Of a DNA stretch of 39,330 nt, positions 29,168-38,139 are shown one piece after another; the first letter of the stretch is position 1, and each line of letters begins with the position of its first letter. Origin of the DNA: a virus; the IMG/VR virus record IMGVR_UViG_3300045999_009520, positions 1-39,330 of that record; one strand, written 5' to 3'. The notes beneath the pieces are model-generated. The model was not told the origin of the DNA, ran no database searches, and saw nothing but the letters and a program-made list of their open reading frames with translations. Position numbers and translations under genes: made by a program.

Positions 29168-31024
29168 ATGAAAGGAGGTAAAGCAGACAAATTAACATTG
29201 CCAAAAATTGCCAAAAAACATAAAGTACCTATTGAGGATTTAACTTTACAACTCAAGTTGGGTATTAAAACTGAAATGGAACATACTGATAATAAAAGTA
29301 AAGCAAAAGAAATTGCAATGGACCATTTAGCTGAAAATCCAAAGTATTATACAAAACTTAAAAAAGCAAAATTGGAAGAAGCAATCGCTAAATCTCTTGC
29401 AACAGCAGCGTTAGGTTTAAGTTTAATGGGTAATCCATCAGTTGGTAAGTCTAAACAATCTACACCAATATCACAACAGCAAAGTCAAAAAGTTTTGGCA
29501 AAGGTAAGTTTTAGTCGTTCTGAACCTTTATCAAATCCCGATTATGATAATGTACATGGTGCATTAGGTTCAAAAAGATTAACTGACCATTTTGAAAAAA
29601 GAGTTCAAGATGAATTAACAAATCAAGTAAATAAAGGTAACATACCTGACGTATCTAATATACAAGTAAGTACATATGTACAAGGTAATAAAATTATAAC
29701 TGAAGCATCTTGTGATATAATTGAGTCTCAAGATGGTATTCCATATATACATTTTACAACAAGAGGTTCAATTGGTGATACTTATGACATAAGACATGAC
29801 CAACAAATTAATGGTTTAATTGGTAGATTAGAAAACTATTATGGTGGTAAAGCTAAACAAGTAGGCGATACTTTGAATATTAAATTCAATGATATAAACG
29901 GAGATACTGTTAGATATAGACAAAGTTTTTTTGTTGCGTCAGATACTAAACAATCTCAAATACAAAGGCAATCACAACAAACTAAAAAAGAAGATTCAAT
30001 TATTATTGCTAAGAACCACGGTGATTTAAGACAAAAGTTAAAAGAAAAAACAAAGGATATTTATATTGATACAGATAGTATTCAAATTGATATAAATAAT
30101 TTTAAAGTGTCATATAAAGCTGGTACACAGAAAATTAAAGTAATGTCATTTTTATATGATGACCAAGGCCAATTAGAAAATAGATTAGCAAATATAAAAA
30201 CTCAAAATCCAACTTTAAAAGAAATAGTAAAAGGAAAGACAGGAAATGTTGAATGGGTTTTAAGTATAATATTACCTGATGAAACTTTAAAAGAAGAAAA
30301 TTTACCAACAAAATTAAAAACAGATATTGAAATTGAATACCATAAAAATTTAAATCCAAAAATTTGGTTAAATAACCATTTAAAAAGTAATGTAAGGAAA
30401 AAACTTTTAAGTCTTGCTAAATTTTATTTTAATCAACTTGATTTAGGTGTTGAACTTAAAGACATAATTTTTACAGGTAGTTTAGTAAATTATAATTATA
30501 CAAATTTATCTGATATTGATTTACATCTTATTATTGATTATAGTAAGTTAACGGATAATCAAGATTTTGCTAAAGAATTTTTTGGTGATAAAAGAACAAT
30601 ATGGGCTGATTCAAATGAGATACAAATATATGGTTACCCTGTAGAAATATATGTTCAAGATGAATCTGAAATGAGTGGAAAGGGTATGGGTGCTATGTAT
30701 TCAATTCTTAAAAACAAATGGATTAAGAAACCAAAGTATAAATTACCTGAGGTTGATAAGCATTTAATTACTAAAAAGGTTAACAAGTATTTAGATATCT
30801 TAAATAAGATATCAATGACAAAAGATACAATTAAGAAAGTAGACGCTTATAATAAAGTATTTGAAAAGGTTAAAAATGATAGGAGAAAAGCAGCTAAAGA
30901 AGAAGGTGAGTTTTCTGTTGATAACTTAGTTTTTAAAATATTAAGAAATAAAAAAGTATTTGATGCTGTAAGGGAAAATAAAAAAGAAATAGTAAATAAC
31001 GTATTTTCTATAAATTCTAACTAA
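29168..31024 (+). CDS. DUF5661-type domain fused to a nucleotidyltransferase-fold domain
   Basis: 618 aa. Residues 1-64 match the DUF5661-type module (TLPKIAKKHKVPIEDLTLQL, GIKTEMEHTDNKSKAKEIAM, DHLAENPKYYTKL). LEE-A at 69-72 could be a prohead-protease site. The middle has a hydrophobic helix and Gln-rich linkers. The C-terminal domain has the Pol-beta-type motif GS(437-438)...SDIDLHL with D449 and D451, and a further acidic strand in GYPVEIYVQ. It may transfer a nucleotide to protein or RNA. Its place in the head block and the CTATTTATA motif suggest a virion protein. Confidence 0.65.
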   Translation: MKGGKADKLTLPKIAKKHKVPIEDLTLQLKLGIKTEMEHTDNKSKAKEIAMDHLAENPKYYTKLKKAKLEEAIAKSLATAALGLSLMGNPSVGKSKQSTPISQQQSQKVLAKVSFSRSEPLSNPDYDNVHGALGSKRLTDHFEKRVQDELTNQVNKGNIPDVSNIQVSTYVQGNKIITEASCDIIESQDGIPYIHFTTRGSIGDTYDIRHDQQINGLIGRLENYYGGKAKQVGDTLNIKFNDINGDTVRYRQSFFVASDTKQSQIQRQSQQTKKEDSIIIAKNHGDLRQKLKEKTKDIYIDTDSIQIDINNFKVSYKAGTQKIKVMSFLYDDQGQLENRLANIKTQNPTLKEIVKGKTGNVEWVLSIILPDETLKEENLPTKLKTDIEIEYHKNLNPKIWLNNHLKSNVRKKLLSLAKFYFNQLDLGVELKDIIFTGSLVNYNYTNLSDIDLHLIIDYSKLTDNQDFAKEFFGDKRTIWADSNEIQIYGYPVEIYVQDESEMSGKGMGAMYSILKNKWIKKPKYKLPEVDKHLITKKVNKYLDILNKISMTKDTIKKVDAYNKVFEKVKNDRRKAAKEEGEFSVDNLVFKILRNKKVFDAVRENKKEIVNNVFSINSN

Positions 31025-31039
31025 TTATATTAAAATATT
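31019..31039 (+). repeat. 21-bp A/T leader repeat, copy 2
   Basis: Identical to 27714-27734. It includes the stop codon of the NTase gene and ends 3 nt before the ATG at 31043. Confidence 0.55.
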
Positions 31040-31042
31040 GTT

Positions 31043-31606
31043 ATGACAAATAGACAACTATATAATTTAGTTTTTGAAAACTTTGTTCAAGCTAAAAAAG
31101 AATTAATTAGGGAAGGTTATTTAAAGAAAAATCTTGATGAAGTAGATTTTAATGAAATCTTTGACCAAACAAAGAAAAGAATGCTTGAAGAGAAAGTAAA
31201 AAAACTTCAAAGAGAAAATAAAATGCTTAAAAGTAAACTTCAAAAAGAAGGTCTTGTAGGTGGTCAAGGTGGTAAAGGTAGTGAAGGTTCTCGTTTGATT
31301 AACAAAGGATTTAGAAAACTTGGTAAGTTTTTTGGTAATCCAATGGATAAATTAACTGATGTAGCAATGGAATTAAATAAAAATTCTGACAATTATAGAA
31401 TTTTATTAAATTATATTTCTGATGGAACATTAAATAGCGATGCTAAAATAGCAAGAGCAATAAGTTTTGTTGATGCATTAGAAAGAAAGTTGGGTTATGG
31501 TGAAGAATTTCAAAGAACATTACCAAAAGGTCTTATGGCAATTGGTAAAAATGAAGAGCCTGAAGGTGGTATTTTTGAAAATTTCAAAAGAAGAAAAAGA
31601 TATTAA
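31043..31606 (+). CDS. Hypothetical coiled-coil structural protein
   Basis: 187 aa. An N-terminal helix ends KKELIREGYLKK, with IRE-G at residues 22-25 as a possible prohead-protease site. A coiled coil follows (EEKVKKLQRENKMLKSKLQK, about 50-70), then a Gly-rich turn and a helical C-terminal domain (LTDVAMELNKNSDNYRILLN, ARAISFVDALERKLG). It is the second gene of the plus-strand head block. Unrecognised. Confidence 0.6.
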   Translation: MTNRQLYNLVFENFVQAKKELIREGYLKKNLDEVDFNEIFDQTKKRMLEEKVKKLQRENKMLKSKLQKEGLVGGQGGKGSEGSRLINKGFRKLGKFFGNPMDKLTDVAMELNKNSDNYRILLNYISDGTLNSDAKIARAISFVDALERKLGYGEEFQRTLPKGLMAIGKNEEPEGGIFENFKRRKRY

Positions 31607-31636
31607 TAAATTAAAATAATTAAAATTTTTAATAAA

Positions 31637-32830
31637 ATGATTAAAAGAGCAGACGCAAGTAAAATTAATAGAGAAAAAGCAACTAAAGAACAGATTGCTG
31701 AAAATTTTAAAAGGTTAGCTGTTGATACTGATAAAAAGGTTCAATTAAAACCTTCTCTATTAAAGATTCAAAAGACTTTAGATGGTAATACTTTTGGTAT
31801 TATTCACGAAAATAAAACTTATTATTTAAAATACACTAATAAAAAGGGTAGTACAAATCCTGTTGATTTTAAACACTTAGATGGTTTAAATGCTACTTTT
31901 GGTATTGAAAAATTTAATTCTTTTGATAAAGCAATTAATAAAATGTCTTTCATTTGTGAAGCACAAAATAACGCACACAAATTAAGATTATTACTTGAGA
32001 AGGATGAAGATATTACTGATGATAGTGAAGAAACAAAGTCTGTTGAAAAACCTGTAACTTCTGACCCTACTGAAGATAACCTTTTAAAAGACTTAGATAA
32101 AAACAAAGCATCTGCTGCTGCACCTGAAGCACCTGCACCTGATATGGGTTTAGAACCTGCTGCTGATATGACTGCTGAACCACCTGCCGAAGGTGGAGAG
32201 GTTGCTCCTGTTGATACAACACAAACAGGAACTGAAACACCAAAAGAAATCGCAGGTGATATATTAAGTGGTATTGGTGATTCTGCTGAAGCACCTGCTG
32301 AAGCACCTGCCGAAGTACCTACTGAAGAACCTGTCGATACAACTGCTGCTGCTCCTGAATTACCTGCTGAAGAACCTGTTGCACCTGAAGGTGGTGAAGA
32401 AGCACCTGCTGAAGAAGCAAACCCTAAAAAAGATTTTCAAGAAACTGTTGGTAAACTTGGTCAAGTTATTAATGAACTCCAAGATAAAAAGAGTTTAGAT
32501 AAAAAAGATATTAAAAATGTAATGAATAGCATTATTAGTGCTATTGGTGATGATTTTGAACAACTTTCTGATAAAGAAAAAGAAAGTTTTTATCAAAAGA
32601 TTAAGGGTTCTAGTGTTAGTGATGAGGAAGGTGGTGAAGAAGAAGTACCTACTGAAGAACCTGTTGAAGCACCTGCTGAAGAAGAGCCATCTACTGAAAA
32701 ATTAGATGAGAATCTTTTAAGACAATTGAAATCAGAATCTAAAAGATTGTTAAAAGAACAATTACAAAAAGAAATTATGAGAAGGAAAAGAGGTTTTTTA
32801 ATTGAAAATATTAAAAGAAAACTAGTTTAA
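31637..32830 (+). CDS. Large Pro/Ala/Glu-repeat structural protein
   Basis: 397 aa. An N-terminal folded domain (about 25-125, with GNTFGIIHENKTYYLKYTNK) is followed by about 200 residues of acidic Pro/Ala/Glu repeats (EAPAE, EEPV, EVPTEE) on both sides of a helical island (about 267-325, DFQETVGKLGQVINELQDKK). The end is a basic helix with SKRLLKEQLQKEIMRRKRGF. The acidic repeat resembles flexible phage head or core linkers. Position upstream of terminase supports a virion role. No known family. Confidence 0.6.
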   Translation: MIKRADASKINREKATKEQIAENFKRLAVDTDKKVQLKPSLLKIQKTLDGNTFGIIHENKTYYLKYTNKKGSTNPVDFKHLDGLNATFGIEKFNSFDKAINKMSFICEAQNNAHKLRLLLEKDEDITDDSEETKSVEKPVTSDPTEDNLLKDLDKNKASAAAPEAPAPDMGLEPAADMTAEPPAEGGEVAPVDTTQTGTETPKEIAGDILSGIGDSAEAPAEAPAEVPTEEPVDTTAAAPELPAEEPVAPEGGEEAPAEEANPKKDFQETVGKLGQVINELQDKKSLDKKDIKNVMNSIISAIGDDFEQLSDKEKESFYQKIKGSSVSDEEGGEEEVPTEEPVEAPAEEEPSTEKLDENLLRQLKSESKRLLKEQLQKEIMRRKRGFLIENIKRKLV

Positions 32831-32831
32831 T

Positions 32832-33242
32832 ATGTTATCAATTATTTTACAAATAATACCAACCACTCAATTAATTTTTGCAGCACTATCTGCAATAGTA
32901 GGCACTATTTTAACATATGTGTTTGTAATTCCTGTATTGCAAAATAAAATTAATGGTTTAGAGGAAGAAAGAAAATCTCAAAAAGAAACTTTTGAAAAAA
33001 TAAGTTCTGATGTCAATGAAATTAAAACAAGGATTGCAATATTAGAAACTTCTGATAGTAAAATTAATAAATTAATTGATGAATTATTTGATTCTGAAAA
33101 AGAAAATAATGATAAGTTTCAAATAATGATTCAAAAGAATACTGAAGCTATTACTAAGTTAGAAGCAACACTTCAAAACTTAAATGAGCATACAAAAAAA
33201 TTAGACGATTTCTTTACTAGATTTTTAGAAAAGAAATCTTAA
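32832..33242 (+). CDS. Single-pass membrane coiled-coil protein
   Basis: 136 aa. One hydrophobic segment (about 14-36, LIFAALSAIVGTILTYVFVI) is followed by a long coiled coil (KINGLEEERKSQKETFEKIS and beyond). It starts 1 bp after the previous stop. It could be a spanin-, holin- or tail-associated protein; no family can be assigned. Confidence 0.6.
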   Translation: MLSIILQIIPTTQLIFAALSAIVGTILTYVFVIPVLQNKINGLEEERKSQKETFEKISSDVNEIKTRIAILETSDSKINKLIDELFDSEKENNDKFQIMIQKNTEAITKLEATLQNLNEHTKKLDDFFTRFLEKKS

Positions 33243-33257
33243 TAATTATTATTATTT

Positions 33258-33695
33258 ATGGAAAAAGAATATATTAATATTGAACCTATTAAGGTTCAAG
33301 AAGCAGATTTAAAATTAGTTTATGTTAATCCTGTTGGTGAAACTCATAATGGTTCACAAAAATTAGAATTTATATTTTCAAATAATCCCGATGATTGCAT
33401 TGGACCTCAATGGGAAGATGTATGTGATTTAGGTGTTTATCCACCAAGAAAAGGATTCATTAAAAAAGTAATGGAAGTCACATCAGATTCAATTGAGTTT
33501 GATTGTATTGTGGATTCAAGTGAATTTAGGATGCTTGATGCTGTATTTGGTGTTGTTGCACTTGCGTGGGAATATGTTGAGGATTATAGAAAAATGTCTT
33601 CATTAAACAAGAGTCTTGTTGTTTTTAGATATGGTGATTCATATTATGATGTCCGTGAAGTATTGAGAAACAATGATATAAAGTTTGAAGACTAA
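33258..33695 (+). CDS. Hypothetical protein upstream of terminase
   Basis: 145 aa. It has a beta-rich N-terminus (IEPIKVQEADLKLVYVNPVG), the signature QWEDVCDLGVYPP, and a helical end (VALAWEYVEDYRKM ... DVREVLRNNDIKFED). It lies 15 bp before the terminase gene in the T4-like head block. A small-terminase role is possible from position only, but no helix-turn-helix is evident. Confidence 0.6.
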   Translation: MEKEYINIEPIKVQEADLKLVYVNPVGETHNGSQKLEFIFSNNPDDCIGPQWEDVCDLGVYPPRKGFIKKVMEVTSDSIEFDCIVDSSEFRMLDAVFGVVALAWEYVEDYRKMSSLNKSLVVFRYGDSYYDVREVLRNNDIKFED

Positions 33696-33710
33696 TTAAA
33701 ATAAAACCTC

Positions 33711-35489
33711 ATGACCAAACATGAATTAATGATGGAGTATGCCAAGTGCGCTATTGATATAGAGTACTTTGCAAAAAAATATTGTAAAGTTTGGGATAAG
33801 AAAAAACAACAGTTTGTACCTTTTCAATTACTACCACAACAGGTTCAAGTATTAGAAACTTATAAAGAGAGTAACAGAGTTTTAGTTGCAAAATATCGTC
33901 AGGGTGGTATTACTACTGTGACTTGTCTTTATTTAGCACATTCAATTGTTTTTAGAAAGGATATTAAAGTTGGTGTTGCAGCTAACAAATTAAAACTTGC
34001 AAAGGAAAGTATCTTCTATCAGATTGCATCTATTATTAATAATCTACCAAGAGAAATATTTGGTAGAATACCAACTGATTCAGATACAAAAGAAATTAAA
34101 ATTTATAACAACGGTGCAACATTACAGGCTTTCGCAGCATCTGCTGATGGTCTTCGTGGTTTTACACCTGATATATTATTTATAGATGAAGCTGCGTTCC
34201 TTGAAGAAGGTGAAGAGTTTATGTCTTCTGCATCAGGTACAATGTCAGCTGGTGGTCAAATTATATTAAACTCAACACCAAGAGGTCTTGACCCAACATA
34301 TTATGCTCGCTATGAAGGTGCTAGAACAGGAAAAAATAACTTTAAAGTTGTTGAAATCAATTGGTTTGAAGACCCTCGTTATAATGAAGACTTAATTTGG
34401 ATTAGGGGTGATGATTTTATTGAGGAAAAAGACCCCGAAAAATATATGCAATTAAGAGTTGGTGGTTATAGACCATCATCTTCTTGGTTTAGAGATATGT
34501 GCCAAACATTCAATAATGACCCAAGAAAGATTGCACAAGAGTTAGAAAATAAATTCTTAGGTTCAGGTGGTAACCTTGTTGATGAGGAAACTATTATGAG
34601 AATTGAAAAGACTTGTAAAGAACCAATTAAAACAGAATTTGATAATAACTTTTGGATTTGGGAAGAACCAATATTTGGTTATGATTATTATTTAGCTTGT
34701 GACGTTGCAAAAGGAAGTGGTGATGGTGACTATTCTACTATTCAAATATTTAAAAATGATGCAGTAAATATGTTACTCGTTCAAGTAGCTGAATATCAAT
34801 CAAGAGTTCCGCTTGAAGTAATGGGTGAATTATGTTTGCAATATGGTGAAAAATATAATAATGCTTATGTAATTGTCGATGTTACAGGAGGTTGGGGTAT
34901 ATCAGTTATTCGATATTTAGTAAATAAAAAATATAAAAAAATACATTACGATAGACCAAGACAAAATGATGTAAAGATTCAATTAAAGAATTTACAAAGA
35001 GGTGAATTACAGCCAGGTTTCACGATGAAGAATGGTGCTATTCGTGATTATGTTATTAGAGAATTTGAAAGAAGATTAAGAGAGGGTGAAGCATTAATTA
35101 ATTCAATTAGATTACTTAGTGAAATTAAAACATTTGTATTTAATGATAATACAAATAGATATGACCATATGCGTTCAGCACATGATGACTTATTAATTGC
35201 AACAGGTATGTTGTTTGCAGTTTATATGTTTTCAAAGACTATTGGAAATGAATTCAATATTTATTTGAATTATGCTAAGTCTGCAATTGTTAGAAAGGGT
35301 GATGAATTTACCGATGCAAATGTAGAATTTCAAAAGAAAATGTTAAGTCAAGATGGTCAAGATGTAAATTATGAAAGAAAGAATGACATGTTAAAAGGAA
35401 AGGATTGGTACACAAATGGTAACAGTATAGATGTTCCTGAACGTCAAACACCAAAGATTAATAATAATCCTTACATATTTGTCAGATAA
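33711..35489 (+). CDS. Terminase large subunit (T4 gp17-like)
   Basis: 592 aa. The ATPase has a deviant Walker A, KYRQGGITT (about 61-69); the usual Lys is Ile, and an upstream Lys/Arg may replace it, as in other phage terminases. Walker B is DILFIDEAAF (about 154-163), with the coupling motif STPRGL. Nuclease acidic residues are in CDVAKGSGDGDYST, YVIVDVTGGW and AHDDLLIATGM. It cuts and pumps DNA into the prohead through the portal encoded next. Confidence 0.95.
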   Translation: MTKHELMMEYAKCAIDIEYFAKKYCKVWDKKKQQFVPFQLLPQQVQVLETYKESNRVLVAKYRQGGITTVTCLYLAHSIVFRKDIKVGVAANKLKLAKESIFYQIASIINNLPREIFGRIPTDSDTKEIKIYNNGATLQAFAASADGLRGFTPDILFIDEAAFLEEGEEFMSSASGTMSAGGQIILNSTPRGLDPTYYARYEGARTGKNNFKVVEINWFEDPRYNEDLIWIRGDDFIEEKDPEKYMQLRVGGYRPSSSWFRDMCQTFNNDPRKIAQELENKFLGSGGNLVDEETIMRIEKTCKEPIKTEFDNNFWIWEEPIFGYDYYLACDVAKGSGDGDYSTIQIFKNDAVNMLLVQVAEYQSRVPLEVMGELCLQYGEKYNNAYVIVDVTGGWGISVIRYLVNKKYKKIHYDRPRQNDVKIQLKNLQRGELQPGFTMKNGAIRDYVIREFERRLREGEALINSIRLLSEIKTFVFNDNTNRYDHMRSAHDDLLIATGMLFAVYMFSKTIGNEFNIYLNYAKSAIVRKGDEFTDANVEFQKKMLSQDGQDVNYERKNDMLKGKDWYTNGNSIDVPERQTPKINNNPYIFVR

Positions 35490-35500
35490 AATATTTGCAT

Positions 35501-35509
35501 CTATTTAAG
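35501..35509 (+). promoter_or_regulatory. CTATTTAAG motif upstream of the portal gene
   Basis: Candidate late motif ending 20 nt before the ATG. Confidence 0.45.
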
Positions 35510-35529
35510 AAAAACGTATTTTATTAATT

Positions 35530-37341
35530 ATGGCAGAAGATAATAAAAGTCTGTTTTCGAACATTAATACTTTCTTCAAAAGAGCAACCGATGCTTTAGA
35601 TGGTGTAAGTAACAGACAAGAAGCACCCATACAAAAAGAATTTATTACAGCAGCTTCACAAGATGAAGCGATGAAAACCGCAGTTGAAGATGGTGCAATA
35701 AGATTTTATAGACAACAAAGCACCAAAATTGATAGGGGTAATGACCAACGCAAGTTGATGTATGAATCAAGTAGAATGATGCTCTACTATGATTATCTAT
35801 CAATGGATGGTTATCCAATCCTAGGTGCTGCATTAGATTTATTATCGGAAGAAGCTACAACTACAAAAAGTGATACAGGTCAAATTTTAAATGTTTATTG
35901 TTCATCTGATAAAGTTAAAAAAGAACTTGAAAGGTTCTTTTATAAAGTTATGGATGTTAACACTAATTTGTTTTATTGGTGTAGAAATATGTGTCAATAT
36001 GGTGACAACTTTGTTTATTTGGAATTATCAAAAGAAAATGGTATTGTAGACTTTAGACAGCTTGCATCTCAATTCGTTGAAAGAAGCGAAAAATATGATA
36101 ACAAAAATAGATTCAGAGCATTCTTCAAATATAAAGACCCAAATTCAGGAGGTCAAGAAGAATATATGGATTATCAAGTTGCACACTTTAGATTATTAGG
36201 TACAGGTGATAGACTCCCATATGGTTGTAGTGTATATGAAAAAGTAAGAAGGACTTATAAACAACTCTTTATGATGGAAGATGCGATGATGGTATATCGT
36301 ATCACAAGAGCAGCAGAAAGAAGAATTTATAAAGTTCCTGTTGGTAATGTTCCACCTGAAGATGTACCGCAAATCCTTGAAGCATTTGCTAATAATGTAA
36401 AGAAAAAGAAATTAGTTGACCCTAAGACAGGTGATATTAACTTTAAGTATAATATCGCATCAATGGATGAAGATATTTTTATTGCTGATAGAGGTAACTC
36501 ATCAGGTAATTTTGTTGATACTTTACCAGGTGCATCAAATCTTGAAGCCATATCTGATATTACATATCTTCGTGATAATTTATTTACAGGTTTAGGTATT
36601 CACAAAACATTGCTTGGTTTTTCATCTGACCAAGCATCAGGTGAAGGTAAGAATTTATCAATGCTTGATATTCGTTTTGCAAGAAAAGTTAATCGTATTC
36701 AACAAGCATTGCTTGCTGAATTAAATAAAATTGCAATTATTCATTTAGGATTACTTGGTGGTGATTATGAATCGTATATTGATGATTTTAAATTATCTCT
36801 TAACAATCCATCAACAGCATCTGACTTGTTACAACTTGAAATTTGGAAATCTAAATTGGAGGTATATGCTCAAGCTACAACCCCTAATCAAAATACTGGG
36901 TTAAAACCAATGTCAGAAATGATGGCAAGAAAAAGATTCTTCCATATGTCTGAAGAAGATATTATCAATGACCTTCAAGAGCAAATGCTTGAGTCTAAAA
37001 TTGGTGAAGAGGTTAAAGGTGCAGGTATGTTAATCAAAACATCAGGTGTGATGGATAAAATGATTAAATATAAAAATGCAGGATTTAAAGTAGAAGGTCA
37101 AGCGCAAGGTGGTGAACAACAACAGATTGATAATAGTCTTGGTGGTGGATTAGGTGGAACTGAAATGGGTGGTGGTGCGCCTCCATTAGGCGGTGGACCT
37201 GAAGCAGGTGGTGGTGCGCCTCCATTGGGTGGTGGCGAAGGTAGCTTACCACCAGGAGGTGAAGGAGGTGGAGGAGCAGGTTTTTTAAGTGAGGAAATTA
37301 TTAAAAAGACCGATGAATTAAACAGATTAATAAAAGAATAA
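35530..37341 (+). CDS. Portal protein (T4 gp20-like)
   Basis: 603 aa. Portal signatures of T4-like phages are DGYPILGAALDLLSEEATT (about 98-116), LPYGCSVYEKVRRTYKQLFM and MEDAMMVYRITRAAERRIYK, then DITYLRDNLFTGLGIHKTLL. It forms the twelve-subunit DNA channel at one prohead vertex. The C-terminus is unusual: Gly/Pro repeats GGGAPPLGGG (twice), then a short helix ending DELNRLIKE. The spacing to terminase is only 40 bp; in T4 the tail sheath and tube genes lie between them. Confidence 0.96.
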   Translation: MAEDNKSLFSNINTFFKRATDALDGVSNRQEAPIQKEFITAASQDEAMKTAVEDGAIRFYRQQSTKIDRGNDQRKLMYESSRMMLYYDYLSMDGYPILGAALDLLSEEATTTKSDTGQILNVYCSSDKVKKELERFFYKVMDVNTNLFYWCRNMCQYGDNFVYLELSKENGIVDFRQLASQFVERSEKYDNKNRFRAFFKYKDPNSGGQEEYMDYQVAHFRLLGTGDRLPYGCSVYEKVRRTYKQLFMMEDAMMVYRITRAAERRIYKVPVGNVPPEDVPQILEAFANNVKKKKLVDPKTGDINFKYNIASMDEDIFIADRGNSSGNFVDTLPGASNLEAISDITYLRDNLFTGLGIHKTLLGFSSDQASGEGKNLSMLDIRFARKVNRIQQALLAELNKIAIIHLGLLGGDYESYIDDFKLSLNNPSTASDLLQLEIWKSKLEVYAQATTPNQNTGLKPMSEMMARKRFFHMSEEDIINDLQEQMLESKIGEEVKGAGMLIKTSGVMDKMIKYKNAGFKVEGQAQGGEQQQIDNSLGGGLGGTEMGGGAPPLGGGPEAGGGAPPLGGGEGSLPPGGEGGGGAGFLSEEIIKKTDELNRLIKE

Positions 37342-37350
37342 TAATTTATA

Positions 37351-37359
37351 CTATTTATA
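37351..37359 (+). promoter_or_regulatory. CTATTTATA motif upstream of the core protein gene
   Basis: Candidate late motif ending 15 nt before the ATG at 37375. Confidence 0.5.
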
Positions 37360-37374
37360 TTAAACACAAAAAAA

Positions 37375-38139
37375 ATGGTAAATTTTGGTAATGTCAAGTC
37401 AAAATTAAATAAAGCTTATTCTCAAGATTTAATTGAAAATACAAGTAAGTATAAAAAACTCTATGAAGAGTTTTTAAAAACAATTAAATCATCTCCTGTT
37501 CTAATGTTGGAATATACAATTTATGAGAATTTAAAAAAACATAATCTTGAATATAATGAATCATTAAGATTCATTGAAGCTAATATCTCCGCTTTATCTA
37601 AAATTGACAAACCCACATTACTAAAAGAAAACAAAAAACTTGAAAAGTTTGATTTAGAAGAGATAGAATTATCAGAAGATAAACTTAGATTAAATCAAAA
37701 CATTGAAAATGTTATTAGTGAAAGTGTATACAAAAAAATAACTAATGTAAATAAACTTCATGAATCCGTTAATTTCTTGATTGAGTCATTAACTAAAAAA
37801 GATGAAACAAAACTAGAAAAGACAGAAAATGGATTTAAAGTAAGTCATATCTTTCATTTAGCTAAAAAGAAATTAGAAGAGAAGTTCTCAAATCTTCAAC
37901 CTGATGAAATGGAAATAATTTCAAGTTTTATCAAAGGTGATGAAAAAAAGAAAAAAACAGTTTTTGAAAATTATAAAAAATCAACAAAGACTTTTTTATT
38001 AAATGAAAAAGATAATATTAGTTCAGAAGTTTTAAATGAAACATTTGATTTTATTGATACTTTAGAGTATGACTCTGAAACGGCTATTAATAATTTGTCC
38101 AAACTTTTTGAGATTAAAAATCTAAACTCAAATAAATAA
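37375..38139 (+). CDS. Prohead core protein (gp67/gp68 position)
   Basis: 254 aa, helical and highly charged, with (L/I)xE triplets such as LLKE-N, FLLNE-K and VLNE-T that a T4-type prohead protease could cut. It lies between portal and protease, where T4 has gp67 and gp68 core proteins. Sequence similarity to those is not evident, so the assignment is by position and composition. Its stop shares a base with the protease ATG (TAATG). Confidence 0.6.
   Translation: MVNFGNVKSKLNKAYSQDLIENTSKYKKLYEEFLKTIKSSPVLMLEYTIYENLKKHNLEYNESLRFIEANISALSKIDKPTLLKENKKLEKFDLEEIELSEDKLRLNQNIENVISESVYKKITNVNKLHESVNFLIESLTKKDETKLEKTENGFKVSHIFHLAKKKLEEKFSNLQPDEMEIISSFIKGDEKKKKTVFENYKKSTKTFLLNEKDNISSEVLNETFDFIDTLEYDSETAINNLSKLFEIKNLNSNK

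Noticed and set aside
29168-29180. Shine-Dalgarno-like AAAGGAGGT
   Set aside because: It lies inside the coding sequence just after the ATG (codons for Lys-Gly-Gly), not upstream of a start.
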